A stretch of 64,000 nt of DNA from Bacteroidales bacterium (GTDB lineage: Bacteria > Bacteroidota > Bacteroidia > Bacteroidales > UBA4181), in assembly GCA_017523725.1 (NCBI GenBank), contig JAFWVY010000032.1:1-64000 (forward strand), in the 5' to 3' direction. Positions 37,968 to 46,964 of this stretch are shown here, piece after piece; the stretch's first letter is position 1; each line of letters starts with the position of its first letter. The notes under the pieces are model-generated. The model had not been told where the DNA came from. It saw nothing but the letters and a program-made list of their open reading frames with translations, and ran no database searches. The translations under genes were made by a program, and so were the position numbers.

Positions 37968-39692
37968 TTATTCGTAAAGAATCTGGTCGATGGATGCGCC
38001 GGCCGGGATCATGGGGAAGACCATGCCTTCTTTCTCCACGTCCACTTCCAGGAAAAAAGCTTCTTGGCTGTTGCACAGCTCCTGCATGGCTCCGGGCAGG
38101 TCTTCCCTTTCCGTCACGCGCCGGCATGCGATGCCGTAGGCCTGCGCAATCCGGATGAAATCCGGGTTTTCGAGTTCGGTGCAGGAATAGCGCTTGCCGT
38201 AGAACAGCTCCTGCCACTGGCGCACCATGCCAAGAAACGAGTTGTTGAGCAGGATGATCTTGACCGGGATGCGGTTCTGGAGAATGGTGCCGAACTCCTG
38301 GATGGTCATCTGGATGCCGCCGTCCCCCACGAACAGCACGACTTCACGGTCGGGGCATCCGACTTTCGCACCGATGGCCGCCGGCAGCCCGAATCCCATC
38401 GTGCCCAGGCCACCCGACGTGATGAACGACCGCGGATGGTTCATCCGGGCGTAGCGTGCCGCTATCATCTGATGCTGTCCGACATCGGTCACCACGATGG
38501 CCTCGCCGCGATCGACGTCGCCGAAGGCTTTCACCACCTCACCCATGGTGATGCGGGAACCCGCCTCAGGCTGCATTTGTTTCCGGACCACTTTGTCGTA
38601 TTCGAAATCCTGCCATGTCTTGAAACTTTCAATCCATTCCCGATGACTGCGTGCTTCCAGTTTCTCCGTCAGCATGGGCAGTGTGCGTTTCATGTTGCCG
38701 AGCACGGGGATGTCGGCCGCAATGCTGCGGTTGATTTCCGATGGGTCCACCTCGAGGTGGATGACTTTCGCCTGGGGGGCGTAGGCCGCCGCCGCGCCGA
38801 TGATGCGCGAGGAGAAACGCATACCGACGGCGATGAGCACATCACATTCGTTGGTTTTCTTGTTGAGTGCCATCTGCCCGTGCATGCCGAGCATGCCCAT
38901 GTACAGCGGATGTCCGGTCGGCAGGGACGACAGACCCATCAGCGTGCATCCGGCCGGCAGGTTGCCTTTCTCGATGAATTCCCGGAGTTCCGGTTCCGCA
39001 TGGGAAAGCTGGACACCCTGGCCGACCAGGACCAGGGGTTTTTCCGCATGGTTGATCAGGTCGGCTGCCTCCGCGATGCTGGCCTTGCTGATATGCGGCG
39101 TCGGGATGTAGCTGCGGATGAAATTGCATTTTTTGTACAGGTAGCTGCACATCTCCTTCTGGGCGTTTGCGGTAAAGTCGATGAGCACGGGACCCGGCCG
39201 GCCGGTATGGGCGATATACAGGGCCTTGGAAATGGCTGGTGCGATATCTTTAGCTTTGGTCACCTGGAAGTTCCATTTGGTAACCGGCATGGAAATACCG
39301 ATGATGTCCGTTTCCTGGAAACCATCCGATCCCAGCACCTGTTCGGCCACCTGTCCGGTGATGCAGACGATGGGCGTGGAATCCAGCAGGGCATCGGCCA
39401 GTCCGGTTACCAGGTTGGTGGCGCCGGGGCCGGATGTAGCCAGGACGATGCCGGTTTTTCCGGTTGCCCGCGCATAACCCTGTGCTGCGTGGACGGCGCC
39501 CTGCTCGTGCCGGGTCAGGATGTGGTGCAGCCTGTCGGTGTAATGGTAAAGGGCGTCGTATATGGAAATGACGTTGCCGCCGGGATAACCGAATATGGTG
39601 TCGATGCCTTCGTCCAGCAGCACTCTGATGAACGCTTCGGCGCCGGAGATGGTTTCCGGGGCCGGTATGGACGGTTCTGTGGTGTGTGTCAT
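37968..39692 (-). CDS. ilvB: acetolactate synthase catalytic (large) subunit
   Basis: A 574-residue thiamine-diphosphate enzyme. It has the N-terminal catalytic Glu region (RHEQGAVHAAQGYAR), the central FAD/Rossmann-like domain, and the C-terminal TPP-binding motif beginning VGDGGIQMT and ending near IILLNN. It condenses two pyruvates to acetolactate, or pyruvate with 2-ketobutyrate. It sits between ilvD (13 bases upstream) and ilvN in the attenuator-controlled operon. Confidence 0.94.
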   Translation of the reverse strand: MTHTTEPSIPAPETISGAEAFIRVLLDEGIDTIFGYPGGNVISIYDALYHYTDRLHHILTRHEQGAVHAAQGYARATGKTGIVLATSGPGATNLVTGLADALLDSTPIVCITGQVAEQVLGSDGFQETDIIGISMPVTKWNFQVTKAKDIAPAISKALYIAHTGRPGPVLIDFTANAQKEMCSYLYKKCNFIRSYIPTPHISKASIAEAADLINHAEKPLVLVGQGVQLSHAEPELREFIEKGNLPAGCTLMGLSSLPTGHPLYMGMLGMHGQMALNKKTNECDVLIAVGMRFSSRIIGAAAAYAPQAKVIHLEVDPSEINRSIAADIPVLGNMKRTLPMLTEKLEARSHREWIESFKTWQDFEYDKVVRKQMQPEAGSRITMGEVVKAFGDVDRGEAIVVTDVGQHQMIAARYARMNHPRSFITSGGLGTMGFGLPAAIGAKVGCPDREVVLFVGDGGIQMTIQEFGTILQNRIPVKIILLNNSFLGMVRQWQELFYGKRYSCTELENPDFIRIAQAYGIACRRVTEREDLPGAMQELCNSQEAFFLEVDVEKEGMVFPMIPAGASIDQILYE

Positions 39693-39705
39693 GGTAGAAA
39701 ACAGT

Positions 39706-41532
39706 TTAAATAAGGCGGATGCCGCCTTTGTCGGCGGATGCCACCATGGATGCGTATGCCCGGAGCGATTTCGGCACGTAGCGGTTCCGGTTCCGGGGTG
39801 TATAGGCTGCTTGGCCGCGTGCCTCTTCTTCCGCGCGTCTTGCCTTCAGTTCTTCATCGCTGATGCAGAGTCGGATACTGCGGTTGGGGATGTCGATCTC
39901 TATGCGGTCGCCGTCGCGGACCAGGGCGATGGCTCCGCCGGATGCCGCCTCGGGTGAAACGTGGCCGATGGACAGTCCGGAGGTGCCGCCGGAGAACCGC
40001 CCGTCGGTGACCAGTGCGCAGACTTTACCGAGATGACGGGATTTGATGTATGATGTCGGATACAGCATTTCCTGCATGCCGGGGCCGCCCTTGGGACCTT
40101 CGTAATTGATGAAGACGACGTCACCGGCTTTGACCTTGCCGTTCAGAATGCCTTCACAGGCTTCGTCCTGCGATTCGAACACGCAGGCCGGGCCGCTGAA
40201 TCTGAAGATGCTTTCGTCCACGCCGGCCGTCTTGACAATGCAGCCATCCTCGGCGATGTTGCCGAAGAGCACGGCCAGACCGCCTTCGGTCGTATAGGCA
40301 TGCTGCAGATCCCGGATGCATCCGGCCGTCCGGTCGGTGTCCAGCGTGTCATAGCGGGCGTCCTGGTCGCCCAGCCGGACCGTCCGACGGCCGCCGGGGG
40401 CGCAACGGGCGTGCGCAAAGGCGTCTTCGACCGCAGAGGGACGCGTGATGTCGTACCGGTCGATGGCTTCCTGCAGGGTCAGGCCGTCCACCCGCCGCAC
40501 GGAGGTGTCGAGCAGGCCGCCTTTTTCCAGTTCGCCCAGAATGGACATGATGCCGCCGGCGCGACAGACGTCCTCGACATGGTAGGCCGAGGAGGGCGCT
40601 ACTTTGCAGAGCACCGGGATGCGGCGCGACAGCCGGTCGATGTCCTGCATGGTAAAGTCCACGCCGGCTTCCTGGGCGACGGCCAGCAGGTGCAGTACCG
40701 TGTTGGTGCTGCCGCCCATGGCGATGTCGAGGGTCATGGCATTCATGAAAGCCGCCTTCGATGCAATGGACCGCGGCAGTACGCTTTCGTCCCCACGGTC
40801 GTAATAGGCGTAGGCCATTTCGACAATCCGGCGGGCGGCCTGCTTGAACAGGTCGCGCCGCATGGCGTGGGTGGCGAGGATTGTGCCGTTGCCCACCAGG
40901 GCCATGCCGATGGCTTCGGTCAGACAGTTCATGGAGTTCGCTGTGAACATGCCGGAACAGCATCCGCAGGTGGGACAGGCTTTCTGTTCCACTTCTTCCA
41001 GCAGGGAATCCGGGACGGTCTGGTCGGCCCCCATCACCATGACATCGATCAGGTCGTATTTTTTCCGGTCGATGACGCCGGCTTCCATCGGACCGCCCGA
41101 TACGAAAATGGCGGGGATGTTCAGCCGCATGGCTGCCATCAGCATGCCGGGCGTGATTTTGTCGCAGTTGCTGATGCAGACGATGGCGTCCACGGTGTGT
41201 GCGTTGCACATGTATTCCACACTGTCGGCGATGATGTCACGCGACGGCAGTGAATACAGCATGCCGTCGTGTCCCATTGCGATACCGTCGTCAATGGCGA
41301 TGGTGTCGAATTCGGCGGCAAAGCAGCCCTGCGCGGCGATTTCCTCCTTGAGAAGCCGACCGGCCTCTGCCAGATGGACGTGTCCCGGTACGAACTCGGT
41401 GAATGAATTGACAATGCCGATAATCGGCTTGCCAAACTGGTTTTCCTGCATGCCGTTGGCTCTCCAGAGCGCGCGTGCGCCGGCCATCCGGCGTCCCTGT
41501 GTACTGATGGTACTGCGAAACTGATGTTGCAT
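39706..41532 (-). CDS. ilvD: dihydroxy-acid dehydratase
   Basis: A 608-residue iron-sulfur dehydratase. Cluster ligands are visible in [10 protein letters not shown] and [19 protein letters not shown], and the C-terminus has the conserved [21 protein letters not shown] segment. It makes the 2-keto acids of valine and isoleucine from the dihydroxy acids. It is the first structural gene of the ilvDBN operon and is preceded by a valine-codon leader peptide and an attenuator hairpin that ends 22 bases before its start. Confidence 0.95.
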   Translation of the reverse strand: MQHQFRSTISTQGRRMAGARALWRANGMQENQFGKPIIGIVNSFTEFVPGHVHLAEAGRLLKEEIAAQGCFAAEFDTIAIDDGIAMGHDGMLYSLPSRDIIADSVEYMCNAHTVDAIVCISNCDKITPGMLMAAMRLNIPAIFVSGGPMEAGVIDRKKYDLIDVMVMGADQTVPDSLLEEVEQKACPTCGCCSGMFTANSMNCLTEAIGMALVGNGTILATHAMRRDLFKQAARRIVEMAYAYYDRGDESVLPRSIASKAAFMNAMTLDIAMGGSTNTVLHLLAVAQEAGVDFTMQDIDRLSRRIPVLCKVAPSSAYHVEDVCRAGGIMSILGELEKGGLLDTSVRRVDGLTLQEAIDRYDITRPSAVEDAFAHARCAPGGRRTVRLGDQDARYDTLDTDRTAGCIRDLQHAYTTEGGLAVLFGNIAEDGCIVKTAGVDESIFRFSGPACVFESQDEACEGILNGKVKAGDVVFINYEGPKGGPGMQEMLYPTSYIKSRHLGKVCALVTDGRFSGGTSGLSIGHVSPEAASGGAIALVRDGDRIEIDIPNRSIRLCISDEELKARRAEEEARGQAAYTPRNRNRYVPKSLRAYASMVASADKGGIRLI

Positions 41533-41553
41533 CGTGTTACGGTTCTATTCAAC

Positions 41554-41589
41554 AAAAAAAGCCTTTCTCCCCCGGAGCAAGGCTTTTTT
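41554..41589 (-). terminator. attenuator terminator upstream of ilvD
   Basis: On the minus strand GCCTT-G-CTCC, loop GGG, GGAG-A-AAGGC forms a long hairpin flanked by A-rich sequence and followed by seven T. Its left arm (CTCCGG, plus-strand 41572-41577) is also complementary to CCGGAG just upstream (41605-41610), giving an alternative, mutually exclusive pairing typical of attenuators. Confidence 0.88.
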
Positions 41590-41616
41590 ATAGCTACATA
41601 CTTTCTCCGGCCGGCA

Positions 41617-41670
41617 TCAGCTGTTGACGACAGAGACGACTACGACGACGTTGAGCGTATGATAATTCAT
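41617..41670 (-). CDS. ilv leader peptide (valine-rich, 17 residues)
   Basis: A short frame on the minus strand encoding MNYHTLNVVVVVSVVNS and then TGA. Seven of the 17 codons are Val and one is Leu. It starts about 14 bases downstream of the predicted transcription start and ends 28 bases before the attenuator hairpin. The arrangement is that of the leader peptides of enteric ilv operons: a ribosome stalled on valine codons would alter the downstream RNA folding. The peptide itself is expected to have no other function. Confidence 0.82.
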   Translation of the reverse strand: MNYHTLNVVVVVSVVNS

Positions 41671-41689
41671 TCTTTTCGGAATTTGCGCG

Positions 41690-41721
41690 CAAAGATACAC
41701 AGAGTTTTCTGTCTTTGCAAA
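41690..41721 (-). promoter_or_regulatory. promoter of the ilvDBN operon
   Basis: On the minus strand a perfect match to the Bacteroidota consensus: TTTG (41718-41721), 20-base spacer, TATCTTTG (41690-41697). The spacer contains the inverted repeat ACAGA-AAAC-TCTGT, which could be an operator. It sits only a few bases after the end of araA. Confidence 0.8.
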
Positions 41722-41733
41722 TGTTTTTCAGGT

Positions 41734-43272
41734 CTATTGCAGCGCCTTGTTCAACATATAGTACACTTCGTTCATGCGCAGTTCCTTCTTGAACCCGCTG
41801 AGGGTGGTGTCCTTGTTGATGTGCAGGAATTCGATGCCGGCAATCTCGGCATAGTCCTCCCAGTACTCGGCCGTCAGGTCGTACGAGAAGCACGAGTGGT
41901 GCGTTCCGCCCGCCATGATCCATGCGCCCGCTCCGGTTTCGAAGTCCGGCATCGGAATCCAGAGCGCCGAAGCCACATGCAGTTTCGGCAGCGGTTTGCT
42001 TTCGATGCATTCCACATCGTTGGCGATGAGACGGAAGCGGTTGCCAAGGTCGATGATGGTGGCGGTGCAGCCCGGCCCCTTCTTCGAGGTGAAGACGAGA
42101 CGTGCGGTGTCGCTCTTGCGGATGCCGATGCCCAGGAAGTTGATCTCCAGTTTCGGCTTGGCGTCGGCGATGAGCGGACAGATTTCCAGCATGTGGGCCT
42201 GCAGGATGGCGCTTCTCTTACCGTCGAAATTCAGCGTATAGTCTTCCAGGAACGAGCATCCGCCGTTCATGCCTTTATTCATCACCCACACGGTGCGGAA
42301 CAGGGCGGCCGATTTCCAGTCTCCTTCTGCACCGAAACCGTATCCTTCCTGCATGAGCCGTTGCGAAGCCAGGCCCGGGATTTGGTCGAAACCGCGGCCG
42401 GTCTGCTCCACGTTGACGTCGCCCAAGTCGTCGAAATTCGTTGTGAAACCCTTGGCTCCTTTGGCTTTGAGAACGGCGCGGAGGGTGAGTTCCGCCTTGG
42501 CGCTGTTCCATATTTTCCGGTAGCCGGATGTGCTGCGGTCTTCCAGCGCCGCATCATGGTCATAGAGACGGAAATATTCCGCGACCAGCGCATCCACGTC
42601 CTTGTCTGCCACGGCGTCGAAGTAAGGCATGACATCGCTGAACGGCATGTAGTCCACATGGTAGCCCAGCCGTTGCTCAGCCTCGACCTTGTCTCCGTCG
42701 GTGACGGCCACGTTGTTCATCTGGTCGCCGAAACGCAGAATCAGCATGTCCTGCGCATCGGCCCAGGCCACGCAGACCCGCATCCAGACGGCGATTTTGT
42801 CCTGGGTGGCGGGATCCTGCCAGTACCCGACCACGACTTTGCGGCGGACGCGCATCCGGGCACAGATGTGGCCGAACTCACGGTCGCCGTGCGCGCTCTG
42901 GTTCAGGTTCATGAAGTCCATGTCCATCGTATCCCACGGAATTTCCCGGTTGAACTGGGTGTGGAGGTGCAGCAGTGGTTTCTGGAAATCTTTCAGTCCG
43001 TGAATCCACATCTTGGCGGGAGAGAACGTGTGCATCCACGTGATGACGCCCACGCACTTCGGATCGGCATTCGCTTTGCGGAATGCGTCCGACACTTCGG
43101 CGGCCGAGTTGACGGTGCCTTTATACACCACTTTGACCGGCAGACGGCCGGATTCGTTCAGGCCTTGCACCATCTTGTTGGAATGGCCGTCCACGGCCAC
43201 CACGGCATCCCCGCCGTACAGCAGTTGGGCTCCTGTCAGGAACCATACTTCGAAGTCGTTGTAATCTATCAT
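41734..43272 (-). CDS. araA: L-arabinose isomerase
   Basis: A 512-residue protein that starts FEVWFLTGAQLLYGGDAV and contains the sugar-isomerase segments WMHTFSPAKMWIHGL, PLLHLHTQFNREIPW and GGTHHSCFSYDL, which carry the manganese-binding His and Glu residues. It converts L-arabinose to L-ribulose, the first step of the isomerase route. No ribulokinase, epimerase, transporter or regulator gene is next to it, so the rest of the pathway must be elsewhere. It has its own TATCTTTG box and no obvious terminator before the ilv promoter. Confidence 0.95.
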   Translation of the reverse strand: MIDYNDFEVWFLTGAQLLYGGDAVVAVDGHSNKMVQGLNESGRLPVKVVYKGTVNSAAEVSDAFRKANADPKCVGVITWMHTFSPAKMWIHGLKDFQKPLLHLHTQFNREIPWDTMDMDFMNLNQSAHGDREFGHICARMRVRRKVVVGYWQDPATQDKIAVWMRVCVAWADAQDMLILRFGDQMNNVAVTDGDKVEAEQRLGYHVDYMPFSDVMPYFDAVADKDVDALVAEYFRLYDHDAALEDRSTSGYRKIWNSAKAELTLRAVLKAKGAKGFTTNFDDLGDVNVEQTGRGFDQIPGLASQRLMQEGYGFGAEGDWKSAALFRTVWVMNKGMNGGCSFLEDYTLNFDGKRSAILQAHMLEICPLIADAKPKLEINFLGIGIRKSDTARLVFTSKKGPGCTATIIDLGNRFRLIANDVECIESKPLPKLHVASALWIPMPDFETGAGAWIMAGGTHHSCFSYDLTAEYWEDYAEIAGIEFLHINKDTTLSGFKKELRMNEVYYMLNKALQ

Positions 43273-43302
43273 GGTATTGTAAATGGAAAAATGTACGTCC
43301 TA

Positions 43303-43310
43303 CAAAGATA
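43303..43310 (-). promoter_or_regulatory. predicted -7 box for araA
   Basis: TATCTTTG on the minus strand, 30 bases upstream of araA; a perfect match to TAnnTTTG. No clear TTTG at the right distance. Confidence 0.5.
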
Positions 43311-43400
43311 GAGAAAAACATGGACAATGTATGCATCTTATTGAAAATCCTGTCGGTTGTTTTTTTCTTTGCCGGCGGAAGCAGAACGGCGGGATTTTTG

Positions 43401-43408
43401 TATCTTTG
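43401..43408 (+). promoter_or_regulatory. predicted -7 box for the ferredoxin gene
   Basis: TATCTTTG, 29 bases upstream of the ferredoxin start and divergent from the araA promoter. Confidence 0.55.
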
Positions 43409-43437
43409 CCAAGTTTTCAACTTTAAAACTGGTAATT

Positions 43438-43608
43438 ATGGCGTATAAAATTAGTGACGATTGTGCCGCTTGCGGGACATGTATGAGCGAATGCCCGGTC
43501 GGGGCCATCTCTGAAGGCGATATCTTCAAGATTGATCCCGATATGTGTACGGAATGCGGAACCTGTGCGGATGCGTGTCCGATGGAAGCCATTCATCTTG
43601 ACGAATAG
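43438..43608 (+). CDS. 2[4Fe-4S] ferredoxin
   Basis: A 56-residue clostridial-type ferredoxin with two complete cluster motifs: CAACGTCMSECP (residues ~9-20) and CTECGTCADACP (~38-49). Each provides three Cys plus the distal Cys-Pro for the other cluster. It carries low-potential electrons in anaerobic metabolism, for example for pyruvate:ferredoxin oxidoreductase. The frame extends upstream, but that part covers the promoter, so the ATG at 43438 is the true start. It is a single-gene unit with its own promoter and terminator. Confidence 0.95.
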   Translation: MAYKISDDCAACGTCMSECPVGAISEGDIFKIDPDMCTECGTCADACPMEAIHLDE

Positions 43609-43629
43609 CATAGGACCACAGTATAAAAG

Positions 43630-43667
43630 GAGAGGACGGCCCCTGTCAGGAGCCGTCCTCTCTTTTT
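43630..43667 (+). terminator. intrinsic terminator of the ferredoxin gene (possibly bidirectional)
   Basis: An 11-bp perfect stem (GAGAGGACGGC and GCCGTCCTCTC) followed by five T, 22 bases after the ferredoxin stop. It also lies 11 bases beyond the tadA stop on the other strand and may serve both. Confidence 0.9.
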
Positions 43668-43677
43668 GTCCGGGGAG

Positions 43678-44121
43678 TCAGTCGCGTTTCTGCCGGAAAA
43701 ACGCCTTCATCAGGCCGGCCGCTTCGTCCGCGAGTACGCCGGAAGCCACTTCTGTGGCCGGATGCAGCAGCCCTTCGAATTGCGAATAGCCCCGTTTGGG
43801 GTCGCCGGTGCCGTAAACCAGCCGGTGCAGATGCGCCCAGTACATGGCGGAAGCGCACATGGGACAGGGCTCCACGGTCACATACAGGGTGCATTCGTCC
43901 AGATATTTGCCACCCAGATAGCCGGCGGCCGCCGTGATAGCCTGCATCTCGGCATGGGCGGTGACGTCGTTCAACCTTTCAGTGAGGTTGTGAGCACGGG
44001 CGATGATGCGTCCCTGGCAGACCACGACGCATCCCACAGGCACCTCGCCGGCTTCCCCGGCGGCCTGCGCTTCCTGCAGGGCCTGGCGCATCAGGACTTC
44101 ATCGCTGTCGTGCGCCGCCAT
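43678..44121 (-). CDS. tadA: tRNA-adenosine deaminase-like nucleoside deaminase
   Basis: A 147-residue cytidine/adenosine deaminase-fold protein. Zinc ligands and catalytic Glu are in HAEMQAI and PCPMCASAMYWA, and the C-terminus matches TadA (GVLADEAAGLMKAFFRQKR). TadA converts the wobble A34 of tRNA-Arg(ACG) to inosine. Similar-sized guanine deaminases exist, so the name is likely but not certain. The start overlaps the gpsA stop by one base (TAATG), which suggests coupled translation. Confidence 0.85.
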   Translation of the reverse strand: MAAHDSDEVLMRQALQEAQAAGEAGEVPVGCVVVCQGRIIARAHNLTERLNDVTAHAEMQAITAAAGYLGGKYLDECTLYVTVEPCPMCASAMYWAHLHRLVYGTGDPKRGYSQFEGLLHPATEVASGVLADEAAGLMKAFFRQKRD

Positions 44122-45125
44122 TACGAAAGCTTGTCGATAAGCAGCCGGATTTCGATGGCCGGTGCCACGTGTTCGTACAAGATATTGTAGATGGCCTCGG
44201 CAATCGGCATGTCCACACCGTGTTGTTTGTTCATCTCATGGATGCAGGAGGCCGCATAATAGCCTTCGGCGATCATGTTCATTTCGAGTTTGGCCGACAG
44301 GACCGTGTAACCCTTGCCGATCATGAGGCCGAATGTGCGGTTGCGGCTGAACTGGGAATAGCCGGTCACGAGCAGGTCGCCCAGATAGACCGACTGGTTC
44401 AGGTCGCGCTGTTTCGGATACACAGCCGTGAGAAAACGCTCCATTTCGCTGAAGGCGTTGGCGATGAGTACGGCCTGGAAGTTGTCACCGTTGTCGCCGA
44501 GCCCCTGCGATATGCCGGCCGCGATGGCGTAGATGTTTTTCAGGACACCGCCGAGCTCGATGCCCTGGATGTCGTCCGAAAAGATGGTCTTGAGGTAACG
44601 GCATTCGAAGATGCCGGAAATCTGTTCGGCGTCTTCACGCCGCTGCGTGGCGATGGTCAGGAAGGACATGCAGCCGCGGGCGATTTCCTCGGCGTGGCAG
44701 GGACCGGAGATGACTCCCAGCTGCCGGTACGGCACCCCGAACGCCTGATGGAAAAGGTCGGTCACGGTGACAAGGTCCTCCGGGACGATGCCTTTGACGG
44801 CGGAGAGGATGAATTTGCCGGAGAACTCCTCGGGCGTCATGCCGTCCAGCGCCGCCTTGACGAAGGCCGACGGGATGGCTATGACCAGAAGGTCGGAAGC
44901 AGCCACGGCCTCGTGGATGTCGCTGTAAAAGGAGATTTTCTCCGTCTGCAGCGATACGGACTTCAGGTAGTGCATGTTGGTGCCGTTCTCCTTGATATAG
45001 GCGATGACGTCGCGATTGCGCACGAACCAGTTGAAGTGGGCCTGCGTGTTCTGCAGCAGCTTTACGATGGCGGTGGCCCAGCTGCCGCTGCCGATGACAC
45101 CGATCCGGGTCTGCGGCGTGATCAT
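44121..45125 (-). CDS. gpsA: NAD(P)-dependent glycerol-3-phosphate dehydrogenase
   Basis: A 334-residue protein with the N-terminal nucleotide-binding motif IGVIGSGSWATAI, the conserved VLSAVKGI-type segment (ILSAVKGIVPED), the catalytic-Lys region GGVLKNIYAIAAGI, and the C-terminal helical domain. It reduces dihydroxyacetone phosphate to sn-glycerol 3-phosphate for phospholipid synthesis. I chose the ATG at 45125, which overlaps the lysS stop as ATGA; an in-frame start six codons upstream exists but gives a 22-base overlap and extra residues not typical of the family. Confidence 0.92.
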   Translation of the reverse strand: MITPQTRIGVIGSGSWATAIVKLLQNTQAHFNWFVRNRDVIAYIKENGTNMHYLKSVSLQTEKISFYSDIHEAVAASDLLVIAIPSAFVKAALDGMTPEEFSGKFILSAVKGIVPEDLVTVTDLFHQAFGVPYRQLGVISGPCHAEEIARGCMSFLTIATQRREDAEQISGIFECRYLKTIFSDDIQGIELGGVLKNIYAIAAGISQGLGDNGDNFQAVLIANAFSEMERFLTAVYPKQRDLNQSVYLGDLLVTGYSQFSRNRTFGLMIGKGYTVLSAKLEMNMIAEGYYAASCIHEMNKQHGVDMPIAEAIYNILYEHVAPAIEIRLLIDKLS

Positions 45126-46846
45126 GCTTCTGTATTCGTCCATTGTCTGATATCGTCTGGCGTGGGATTCTGCAGCCCCAGCCGGTTTTTCTTATTGTAT
45201 CCGCAAAGGTCGTTGAAGAGTTTGCCGACGCTGGCCGCCTTGAGGCTTTCCGGCGTGAGGCCCATCTTCAGCATGACCTGTGCCCAGGCTTCGGGCACGC
45301 CGAGGACCGTAAAGGCTTCGGCCGTGAGTTTCGGGGCCTGCTGCTCCGGTTTCATCTGCGGGAAAAGCAACACATCCTGGATGGAGGGCTGTCCGGTGAC
45401 AAACATGACCAGCCGGTCGATGCCGATGCCCATGCCGGAGGTCGGCGGCATGCCGTATTCCAGTGCCCGGATGAAGTCGTAGTCGATGAACATGGCTTCG
45501 TCGTCGCCTTTCTCGCTGAGGGCAAGCTGTTGCTTGAACCGCTCCAGCTGGTCGATGGGGTCGTTCAGTTCGGAGTAGGCATTGCAGAGTTCCTTGCCGT
45601 TGACGAACAGTTCGAATCGTTCGGTCAGGGCCGGGTTGTCACGGTGTTTCTTGGTCAGCGGAGACATTTCGATGGGGTAGTCGGTGACGAAGGTCGGCTG
45701 AATCAGCTTGCCTTCGCATTTTTCTCCGAAGATGGCGTCAATCAGTTTGCCTTTGCCCATGGTCGGATCCTGTGCGATGTCCAGTTGCCGGCAGACTGCC
45801 CGCAAGGCATCCTCGTCCATGCCGGAGATGTCGATGCCGGTTTCCTCCCGGATGGCGTCCAGCATGCGCACCCGGCGGAAGGGCCGCTTGAAATCGACGG
45901 TCCGGTCGCCGATGCGGATGGCGGTGGTGCCGTGCACTGTCCGGACGATATGTTCCAGCATTTCCTCCGTGAAGTCCATCATCCACAGATAATCCTTGTA
46001 GGCCACGTAGATTTCCATGCACGTGAATTCCGGATTGTGCGTGCGGTCCATGCCTTCGTTGCGGAAATTCCGCGAGAATTCGTACACGCCCTCGAATCCG
46101 CCCACGATGAGACGTTTCAGGTACAGTTCATCGGCGATGCGCAGGTACAGGGGAATGTCGAGCACGTTGTGGTGCGTGATGAACGGCCGGGCGGCGGCAC
46201 CTCCCGGAATCGGCTGGAGCACGGGCGTCTCGACTTCGCAATAGCCTCTTTCGTTGAAGAAGTTGCGCATGGTGTTGATGATGAGGGTGCGCTGCCGGAA
46301 GGTCTCACGGACCTGCGGGTTGACGATCAGGTCGACGTAACGTTGGCGGTAACGCATCTCGGGATCGGTGAACGCGTCGAACACCTTGCCGTCTTTTTCC
46401 TTGACGATGGGAAGCACCCGCAGCGATTTGCTCAGAACGGTCAGTTTCCGGACGTGGACGGACGTTTCGCCCATCTGTGTCACGAAGACGAATCCTTCGA
46501 CACCGATGATGTCGCCGATGTCCAGCAGTTTCTTGAACACCACGTTGTACATGGTCTTGTCTTCGCCCGGGCAGAGGTCGTCCCGCCGGAAATAGAGCTG
46601 GATACGGCCTTTCTCATCCTGCAGTTCTGCGAAGGAAGCGCTGCCCATGATGCGCCGGGACATCAGGCGGCCGGCGATGACCACTTGCTGATAATTGTTC
46701 TTTTCGGGGCTGTATTGGGAGAGAATCTCCGCCGTGGATGCGTTGACCGGGAATTCGGCGGCGGGGTAAGGTTCGATGCCTGCCTGCCGCAGTGCTTCCA
46801 TGGATTGACGGCGGATGATTTCTTGTTCGCTGAGTTCGTGTGACAT
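45122..46846 (-). CDS. lysS: lysine--tRNA ligase (class II)
   Basis: A 574-residue class IIb synthetase with an N-terminal OB-fold, motif 2 (FRNEGMDRTHNPEFT) and motif 3 (GMGIGIDRLVMFVTG), followed by an extra C-terminal tail of about 70 residues that is common in Bacteroidota. The longer open frame upstream passes through the promoter at 46866-46873, and the ATG at 46846 (MSHELSEQEIIRR) matches the family start; the ATG at 46858 is an alternative. It heads the coupled lysS-gpsA-tadA run. Confidence 0.94.
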   Translation of the reverse strand: MSHELSEQEIIRRQSMEALRQAGIEPYPAAEFPVNASTAEILSQYSPEKNNYQQVVIAGRLMSRRIMGSASFAELQDEKGRIQLYFRRDDLCPGEDKTMYNVVFKKLLDIGDIIGVEGFVFVTQMGETSVHVRKLTVLSKSLRVLPIVKEKDGKVFDAFTDPEMRYRQRYVDLIVNPQVRETFRQRTLIINTMRNFFNERGYCEVETPVLQPIPGGAAARPFITHHNVLDIPLYLRIADELYLKRLIVGGFEGVYEFSRNFRNEGMDRTHNPEFTCMEIYVAYKDYLWMMDFTEEMLEHIVRTVHGTTAIRIGDRTVDFKRPFRRVRMLDAIREETGIDISGMDEDALRAVCRQLDIAQDPTMGKGKLIDAIFGEKCEGKLIQPTFVTDYPIEMSPLTKKHRDNPALTERFELFVNGKELCNAYSELNDPIDQLERFKQQLALSEKGDDEAMFIDYDFIRALEYGMPPTSGMGIGIDRLVMFVTGQPSIQDVLLFPQMKPEQQAPKLTAEAFTVLGVPEAWAQVMLKMGLTPESLKAASVGKLFNDLCGYNKKNRLGLQNPTPDDIRQWTNTEA

Positions 46847-46865
46847 GATACTTTCCATTTTGCCG

Positions 46866-46873
46866 CAAAAATA
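46866..46873 (-). promoter_or_regulatory. predicted -7 box for lysS
   Basis: TATTTTTG on the minus strand, 19 bases upstream of the lysS start. Confidence 0.5.
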
Positions 46874-46905
46874 CGCCTTTCTCCCCAATCGGCGGCATTT
46901 TTTCC

Positions 46906-46913
46906 TATTTTTG
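46906..46913 (+). promoter_or_regulatory. predicted -7 box for the thioredoxin-like lipoprotein gene
   Basis: TATTTTTG, 51 bases upstream of the start at 46965, divergent from the lysS promoter. Confidence 0.45.
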
Positions 46914-46964
46914 TTGCCTGAAGAAAAGACAGATATCGCATTCAAACTTAAAACCAGTCTTCCG

